NCBI RefSeq assembly: GCF_050947335.1 | Contig: NW_027473709.1 | Span: forward strand, 104,013-168,012 | Source: Megachile rotundata | Lineage: Eukaryota > Arthropoda > Insecta > Hymenoptera > Megachilidae | Length of the DNA stretch: 64,000 nt | Direction of reading: 5' to 3' | Shown: positions 56,101-64,000 of the stretch, in pieces | Position numbering within the stretch: position 1 is the stretch's first letter | How the letters are laid out: every line of letters begins with the position of its first letter | Position numbers and translations under genes: made by a program | The notes under the pieces: model-generated | Databases searched by the model: none | Seen by the model: only the letters and a program-made list of their open reading frames with translations | What the model was told of the DNA's origin: nothing

Positions 56101-59100
56101 TAAGTATAGTAATTGTCGTTCTATCGATAATATAAGCATAATATAGCTAATAATATGAGTTAGATTGATAATACTAAGAGTAGTGAGTATAGTAGTTCTC
56201 GTTCTATCGATCATATAAGCATAATATGGCTAATAATATGAGTTAGATTGATAATAATAAGAGTAATAAGTATAGTAATTGTCGTTCTATCGATCATATA
56301 AGCATAATATGGCTAATAATATGAGTTAGATTGATAATACTAAGAGTAGTGAGTATAGTAATTCTCGTTCTATCGATCATATAAGCATAATATGGCTAAT
56401 AATATGAGTTAGATTGATAATAATAACAGTAATAAGTATAGTAATTGTCGTTCTATCGATAATATAAGCATAATATGGCTAATAATATGAGTTAGATTGA
56501 TAATACTAAGAGTAGTGAGTATAGTAATTCTCGTTCTATCGATCATATAAGCATAATATGGCTAATAATATGAGTTAGATTGATAATAATAAGAGTAATG
56601 AGTATAGTAATTGTAGATCTATCGATCATTTAAGCATAATATGGCTAATAATATGAGTTAGATTGATAATAATAACAGTAATAAGTATAGTAATTGTCGT
56701 TCTATCGATCATTTAAGCATAATATGGGTAATAATATGAGTCAGATTGATAATAATAACAGTAATAAGTATAGTAATTGTCGTTCTATCGATAATATAAG
56801 CATAATATAGCTAATAATATGAGTTAGATTGATAATACTAAGAGTAGTGAGTATAGTAGTTCTCGTTCTATCGATCATATAAGCATAATATGGCTAATAA
56901 TATGAGTTAGATTGATAATAATAAGAGTAATAAGTATAGTAATTGTCGTTCTATCGATAATATAAGCATAATATGGCTAATAATATGAGTTAGATTGATA
57001 ATATTAAGAGTAGTGAGTATAGTAATTCTCGTTCTATCGATCATATAAGCATAATATGGCTAATAATATGAGTTAGATTGATAATAATAAGAGTAATGAG
57101 TATAGTAATTGTAGATCTATCGATCATTTAAGCATAATATGGCTAATAATATGAGTTAGATTGATAATAATAACAGTAATAAGTATAGTAATTGTCGTTC
57201 TATCGATCATTTAAGCATAATATGGGTAATAATATGAGACAGATTGATAATAATAACAGTAATAAGTATAGTAATTGTCGTTCTATCGATAATATAAGCA
57301 TAATATAGCTAATAATATGAGTTAGATTGATAATACTAAGAGTAGTGAGTATAGTAGTTCTCGTTCTATCGATCATATAAGCATAATATGGCTAATAATA
57401 TGAGTTAGATTGATAATAATAAGAGTAATAAGTATAGTAATTGTCGTTCTATCGATCATATAAGCATAATATGGCTAATAATATGAGTTAGATTGATAAT
57501 ATTAAGAGTAGTGAGTATAGTAATTCTCGTTCTATCGATCATATAAGCATAATATGGCTAATAATATGAGTTAGATTGATAATAATAAGAGTAATGAGTA
57601 TAGTAATTGTAGATCTATCGATCATTTAAGCATAATATGGCTAGTAATATGAGTTAGATTGATAATAATAACAGTAATAAGTATAGTAATTGTCGTTCTA
57701 TCGATCATTTAAGCATAATATGGGTAATAATATGAGTCAGATTGATAATAATAACAGTAATAAGTATAGTAATTGTCGTTCTATCGATAATATAAGCATA
57801 ATATGGCTAATAATATGAGTTAGATTGATAATACTAAGAGTAGTGAGTATAGTAGTTCTCGTTCTATCGATCATATAAGCATAATATGGCTAATAATATG
57901 AGTTAGATTGATAATAATAAGAGTAATGGGTATAGTAATTGTAGATCTATCGATCATATAAGCATAATATGGCTAATAATATGAGTTAGATTGATAATAA
58001 TAAGAGTAATAAGTATAGTAATTGTCGTTCTATCGATCATTTAAGCATAATATGGGTAATAATATGAGTCAGATTGATAATAATAACAGTAATAAGTATA
58101 GTAATAGTCGTTCTATCGATAATATAAGCATAATATGGCTAATAATATGAGTTAGATTGATAATACTAAGAGTAGTGAGTATAGTAGTTCTCGTTCTATC
58201 GATCATATAAGCATAATATGGCTAATAATATGAGTTAGATTGATAATAATAAGAGTAATAAGTATAGTAATTGTCGTTCTATCGATCATATCGGCATAAT
58301 ATGGTTAATAATATGAGTTAGATTCATAATAATAAGAGTAATAAGTATAGTAATTGTCGTTCTATCGATCATATAAGCATAATATGGCTAATAATATGAG
58401 TTAGATTGATAATACTAAGAGTAGTGAGTATAGTAATTCTCGTTCTATCGATCATATAAGCATAATATGGCTAATAATATGAGTTAGATTGATAATATTA
58501 AGAGTAGTGAGTATAGTAATTCTCGTTCTATCGATCATATAAGCATAATATGGGTAATAATATGAGTCAGATTGATAATAATAACAGTAATAAGTATAGT
58601 AATAGTCGTTCTATCGATAATATAAGCATAATATGGCTAATAATATGAGTTAGAGTGATAAGACTAAGAGTAGTGAGTATAGTAATTCTCATTCTATCGA
58701 TCATATAAGCATAATATGGCTAATAATATGAGTTAGATTGATAATAATAAGAGTAATGAGTATAGTAATTGTAGATCTATCGATCATTTAAGCATAATAT
58801 GGCTAGTAATATGAGTTAGATTGATAATAATAAGAGTAATAAGTATAGTAATTGTCGTTCTATCGATCATATAAGCATAATATGGCTAATAATATGAGTT
58901 AGATTGATAATATTAAGAGTAGTGAGTATAGTAATTCTCGTTCTATCGATCATATAAGCATAATATGGCTAATAATATGAGTTAGATTGATAATAATAAG
59001 AGTAGTAAGTATAGTACTTGTCGTTCTATCGATCATATAAGCATAATATGGCTAATAATATGAGTTAGATTGATAATAATAAGAGTAATAAGTATAGTAA

Positions 59101-62100
59101 TTGTCGTTCTATCGATCATTTAAGCATAATATGGGTAATAATATGAGTCAGATTGATAATAATAACAGTAATAAGTATAGTAATAGTCGTTCTATCGATA
59201 ATATAAGCATAATATGGCTAATAATATGAGTTAGATTGATAATACTAAGAGTAGTGAGTATAGTAGTTCTCGTTCTATCGATCATATAAGCATAATATGG
59301 CTAATAATATGAGTTAGATTGATAATAATAAGAGTAATAAGTATAGTAATTGTCGTTCTATCGATCATATCGGCATAATATGGTTAATAATATGAGTTAG
59401 ATTCATAATAATAAGAGTAATAAGTATAGTAATTGTCGTTCTATCGATCATATAAGCATAATATGGCTAATAATATGAGTTAGATTGATAATACTAAGAG
59501 TAGTGAGTATAGTAATTCTCGTTCTATCGATCATATAAGCATAATATGGCTAATAATATGAGTTATATTGATAGTAATAAGAGTAATAAGTATAGTAATT
59601 GTCGTTCTATCGATCATATAAGCATAATAAGGCTAATAATATGAGTTAGAGTGATAATACTAAGAGTAGTGAGTATAGTAATTCTCATTCTATCGATCAT
59701 ATAAGCATAATATGGCTAATAATATGAGTTAGATTGATAATAATAAGAGTAATGAGTATAGTAATTGTAGTTCTATCGATCATATCGGCATAATATGGTG
59801 AATAATATGAGTTAGATTCATAATAATAAGAGTAATACGTGTAGTAATTGTCGTTCTATCGATCATATAAGCATAATATGGCTAATAATATGAGTTAGAT
59901 TGATAATAATAAGAGTAGTAAGTATAGTATTTGTCGTTCTATCGATCATATAAGCATAATATGGCTAATAATATGAGTTAGATTGATAATAATAAGAGTA
60001 ATAAGTATAGTAATTGTCGTTCTATCGATCATTTAAGCATAATATGGGTAATAATATGAGTCAGATTGATAATAATAACAGTAATAAGTATAGTAATTGT
60101 CGTTCTATCGATAATATAAGCATAATATGGCTAATAATATGAGTTAGATTGATAATACTAAGAGTAGTGAGTATAGTAGTTCTCGTTCTATCGATCATAT
60201 AAGCATAATATGGCTAATAATATGAGTTAGATTGATAATAATAAGAGTAATAAGTATTGTAATTGTCGTTCTATCGATCATATAAGCATAATATAGCTAA
60301 TAATATGAGTTAGATTGATAATAATAACAGTAATAAGTATAGTAATTGTCGTTCTTTCGATAATATAACCATAATATGGCTAGTAATATGAGTTAGATTG
60401 ATAATACTAAGAGTAGTGAGTATAGTAATTCTCGTTCTATCGATCATATAAGCATAATATGGCTAATAATATGAGATAGATTGATAATAATAAGAGTAAT
60501 AACTACAGTAATTGTCGTTCTATCGATCCTATAAGCATAATAAGGCTAATAATATGAGTTAGAGTGATAATACTAAGAGTAGTGAGTATAGTAATTCTCA
60601 TTCTATCGATCATATAAGCATAACATGGCTAATAATATGAGTTAGATTGATAATAATAAGAGTAATGGGTATAGTAATTGTAGTTCTATCGATCATATAA
60701 GCAAAATATGGCTAATAATATGAGTTAGATTGATAATAATAAGAGTAATAACTACAGTAATTGTCGTTCTATCGATCATATAAGCATAATAAGGCTAATA
60801 ATATGAGTTAGAGTGATAATACTAAGAGTAGTGAGTATTGTAATTCTCATTCTATCGATCATATAAGCATAATATGGCTAATAATATGAGTTAGATTGAT
60901 AATAATAACAGTAATAAGTATAATAACTGTCGTTCTATCGATAATATAAGCATAATATGGCTAATAATATGAGTTAGATTGATAATACTAAGAGTAGTGA
61001 GTATAGTAATTGTCGCTCTATCGATCATATAAGCATAATATGGCTAATAATATGATATAGATTGATAATAATAAGAGTAATAAGTATATTATTTGTCGTT
61101 CTATCGATCATGTAAGCATAATATGGCTAATAATACGAGTTAGATTGATAATAATAAGAGTAATAAGTATAGTAATTGTCGTTCTATCGATCATTTAAGC
61201 ATAATATGGCTAATAATATGAGTTAGATTGATAATAATAACAGTAATAAGTATAGTAATTGTCGTTCTATCGATAATATAAGCATAATATGGCTAATAAT
61301 ATGAGTTAGATTGATAATACTAAGAGTAGTGAGTATAGTAGTTCTCGTTCCATCGATCATATAAGCATAATATGGCTAATAATATGAGCTAGATTGATAA
61401 TAATAAGAGTAATAAGTATAGTAATTGTCGTTCTATCGATCATATAAGCATAATATGGCTAATAATATGAGTTAGATTGATAATACTAAGAGTAGTGAGT
61501 ATAGTAATTCTCGTTCTATCGATCATATAAGCATAATATGGCTAATAATATGAGTTAGATTGATAATAATAAGAGTAATGAGTATAGTAATTGTAGATCT
61601 ATCGATCATTTAAGCATAATATGGCTAATAATATGAGTTAGATTGATAATAATAACAGTAATAAGTATAGTGATTGTCGTTCTATCGATCATTTAAGCAT
61701 AATATGGGTAATAATATGAGTCAGATTGATAATAATAACAGTAATAAGTATAGTAATTGTCGTTCTATCGATAATATAAGCATAATATAGCTAATAATAT
61801 GAGTTAGATTGATAATACTAAGAGTAGTGAGTATAGTAGTTCTCGTTCTATCGATCATATAAGCATAATATGGCTAATAATATGAGTTAGATTGATAATA
61901 ATAAGAGTAATAAGTATAGTAATTGTCGTTCTATCGATCATATAAGCATAATATGGCTAATAATATGAGTTAGATTGATAATACTAAGAGTAGTGAGTAT
62001 AGTAATTCTCGTTCTATCGATCATATAAGCATAATATGGCTAATAATATGAGTTAGATTGATAATAATAACAGTAATAAGTATAGTAATTGTCGTTCTAT

Positions 62101-64000
62101 CGATAATATAAGCATAATATGGCTAATAATATGAGTTAGATTGATAATACTAAGAGTAGTGAGTATAGTAATTCTCGTTCTATCGATCATATAAGCATAA
62201 TATGGCTAATAATATGAGTTAGATTGATAATAATAAGAGTAATGAGTATAGTAATTGTAGATCTATCGATCATTTAAGCATAATATGGCTAATAATATGA
62301 GTTAGATTGATAATAATAACAGTAATAAGTATAGTAATTGTCGTTCTATCGATCATTTAAGCATAATATGGGTAATAATATGAGTCAGATTGATAATAAT
62401 AACAGTAATAAGTATAGTAATTGTCGTTCTATCGATAATATAAGCATAATATAGCTAATAATATGAGTTAGATTGATAATACTAAGAGTAGTGAGTATAG
62501 TAGTTCTCGTTCTATCGATCATATAAGCATAATATGGCTAATAATATGAGTTAGATTGATAATAATAAGAGTAATAAGTATAGTAATTGTCGTTCTATCG
62601 ATCATATAAGCATAATATGGCTAATAATATGAGTTGGATTGATAATACTAAGAGTAGTGAGTATAGTAATTCTCGTTCTATCGATCATATAAGCATAATA
62701 TGGCTAATAATATGAGTTAGATTGATAATAATAAGAGTAATGAGTATAGTAATTGTAGATCTATCGATCATTTAAGCATAATATGGCTAGTAATATGAGT
62801 TAGATTGATAATAATAACAGTAATAAGTATAGTAATTGTCGTTCTATCGATCATTTAAGCATAATATGGGTAATAATATGAGTCAGATTGATAATAATAA
62901 CAGTAATAAGTATAGTAATTGTCGTTCTATCGATAATATAAGCATAATATGGCTAATAATATGAGTTAGATTGATAATACTAAGAGTAGTGAGTATAGTA
63001 GTTCTCGTTCCATCGATCATATAAGCATAATATGGCTAATAATATGAGTTAGATTGATAATAATAAGAGTAATAAGTATAGTAATTGTCGTTCTATCGAT
63101 CATATAAGCATAATATGGCTAATAATATGAGTTAGATTGATAATACTAAGAGTAGTGAGTATAGTAATTCTCGTTCTATCGATCATATAAGCATAATATG
63201 GCTAATAATATGAGTTAGATTGATAATAATAAGAGTAATGAGTATAGTAATTGTAGATCTATCGATCATTTAAGCATAATATGGCTAATAATATGAGTTA
63301 GATTGATAATAATAACAGTAATAAGTATAGTAATTGTCGTTCTATCGATCATTTAAGCATAATATGGGTAATAATATGAGTCAGATTGATAATAATAACA
63401 GTAATAAGTATAGTAATTGTCGTTCTATCGATAATATAAGCATAATATAGCTAATAATATGAGTTAGATTGATAATACTAAGAGTAGTGAGTATAGTAGT
63501 TCCCGTTCTATCGATCATATAAGCATAATATGGCTAATAATATGAGTTAGATTGATAATAATAAGAGTAATGGGTATAGTAATTGTAGATCTATCGATCA
63601 TTTAAGCATAATATGGCTAATAATATGAGCTAGATTGATAATAATAACAGTAATAAGTATAGTAATTGTCGTTCTATCGATAATATAACCATAATGTGGC
63701 TAGTAATATGAGTTAGATTGATAATACTAAGAGTAGTGAGTAGAGTAATTCTCGTTCTATCGATCATATAAGCATAATATGGCTAATAATATGAGTTAGA
63801 TTGATAATAATAAGAGTAATAACTACAGTAGTTGTCGTTCTATCGATCATATAAGCATAATAAGGCTAATAATATGAGTTAGAGTGATAATACTGAGAGC
63901 AGTGAGTATAGTAATTCTCATTCTATCGATCATATAAGCATAATATGGCTAATAATATGAGTTAGATTGATAATAATAAGAGTAGTGGGTATAGTAATTG
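53188..64000 (+). repeat. 83-bp satellite array, right segment
   Basis: About 130 monomers running to the window edge. From 53364 it follows 3486-12363 at a 49878-bp offset, checked at 6971, 7081, 8781, 9129 and 10651. Around 60329-62241 it switches to the 17.2-20.8 kb block at a 43155-bp offset, checked at 17374/60529, 19481/62636 and 20347/63502. Private substitutions include 'cgttctttcgata' near 60355 and 'cataacatgg' near 60623. Confidence 0.97.
60329..62241 (+). repeat. 1.9-kb repeat, single (fused) copy
   Basis: Equivalent of both 10451-12363 and 17174-19086. Its left neighbour matches the left neighbour of the first copy, and its right neighbour matches the right neighbour of the second. 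This is the structure expected from recombination between the two direct repeats with loss of the 6723 bp between them, or the state before that segment was gained. Confidence 0.85.

Larger units (their letters stand above)
47313..56144 (+). repeat. 9128-bp tandem duplication, right copy (carries element B)
   Basis: Second copy of the unit at 38185-47016, with the same monomer order and the same inserted element in the same monomer. Between the copies, about 47017-47312 holds roughly 3.5 monomers of different type ('cgttccatcg', 'tcggtctatcg', 'gtattgtaattctc'). These match 13.3-13.5 kb and 22.2-22.4 kb, not the other copy. Confidence 0.85.

Noticed and set aside
1..64000. CRISPR-like array
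   Set aside because: Units are contiguous 83-bp copies with no unique spacers between short repeats, and there are no cas genes.
1..64000. Telomeric or rDNA spacer repeats
   Set aside because: No TTAGG/TTAGGG-type runs and no rRNA gene sequence; the unit is 83 bp with complex sequence.
1..64000. Bacterial-style promoters, ribosome binding sites and terminators
   Set aside because: AT-rich words resembling -10 boxes occur in every monomer by composition alone, and there are no genes for them to serve.

Overview
The whole window lies inside one very large AT-rich satellite DNA array. The repeat unit is an 83-bp monomer arranged head to tail in a single orientation. About 751 monomer equivalents fill the window, and neither edge of the array is in view, so the array is longer than 64 kb. 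I found no protein gene, rRNA, tRNA, CRISPR array or bacterial-type regulatory site. This is eukaryotic heterochromatin-type sequence. The only non-satellite DNA is two copies of an 828-bp, almost perfectly palindromic foldback/MITE-like element with a TAA target duplication. The style of that element, together with an AT-rich short-monomer satellite, suggests an arthropod (probably insect) genome. That assignment is an inference and is weak.

Layout: satellite 1-43231; palindromic element A 43232-44059; satellite 44060-52359; palindromic element B 52360-53187; satellite 53188-64000. The monomers fall into a handful of recurring variants (for example 'agtaataagtatagtaattg', 'agtagtgagtatagtaattc', 'agtaatgagtatagtaattg', 'atgggtaataatatgagtc', 'tatcgataatataagc'). 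Their order recurs at long range, forming nested higher-order repeats (HORs).

HOR blocks worked out by tracking rare variant monomers: (i) a 3485-bp (42-monomer) unit at 1-3485, repeated from 3486; (ii) an 8881-bp (107-monomer) shift linking about 12300-17206 to 21181-26087; (iii) a 6225-bp (75-monomer) tandem duplication over about 22.7-35.3 kb; (iv) a 16019-bp (193-monomer) shift linking 17174-25717 to 33193-41486; (v) a 9128-bp tandem duplication (about 38.18-47.02 kb to 47.31-56.14 kb) that carries the palindromic element in each copy; (vi) a long-range copy of about 3486-12363 at 53364-62241, continuing at 62242-64000 as a copy of 19087-20845. The last relation shows that the two large blocks differ by exactly 6723 bp (81 monomers), with the breakpoint inside a 1.9-kb direct repeat. 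Nearly all shifts are whole multiples of 83 bp once a few one-base indels and the inserted element are allowed for. This is what in-register unequal exchange or sister-strand amplification would leave.

There is no gene network to describe. The interest lies in the array's history: how blocks were copied, how one transposon insertion became two without transposing again, where single-monomer crossover junctions are still visible, and a local indel cluster at 35.4-36.9 kb that creates the only long open frames.
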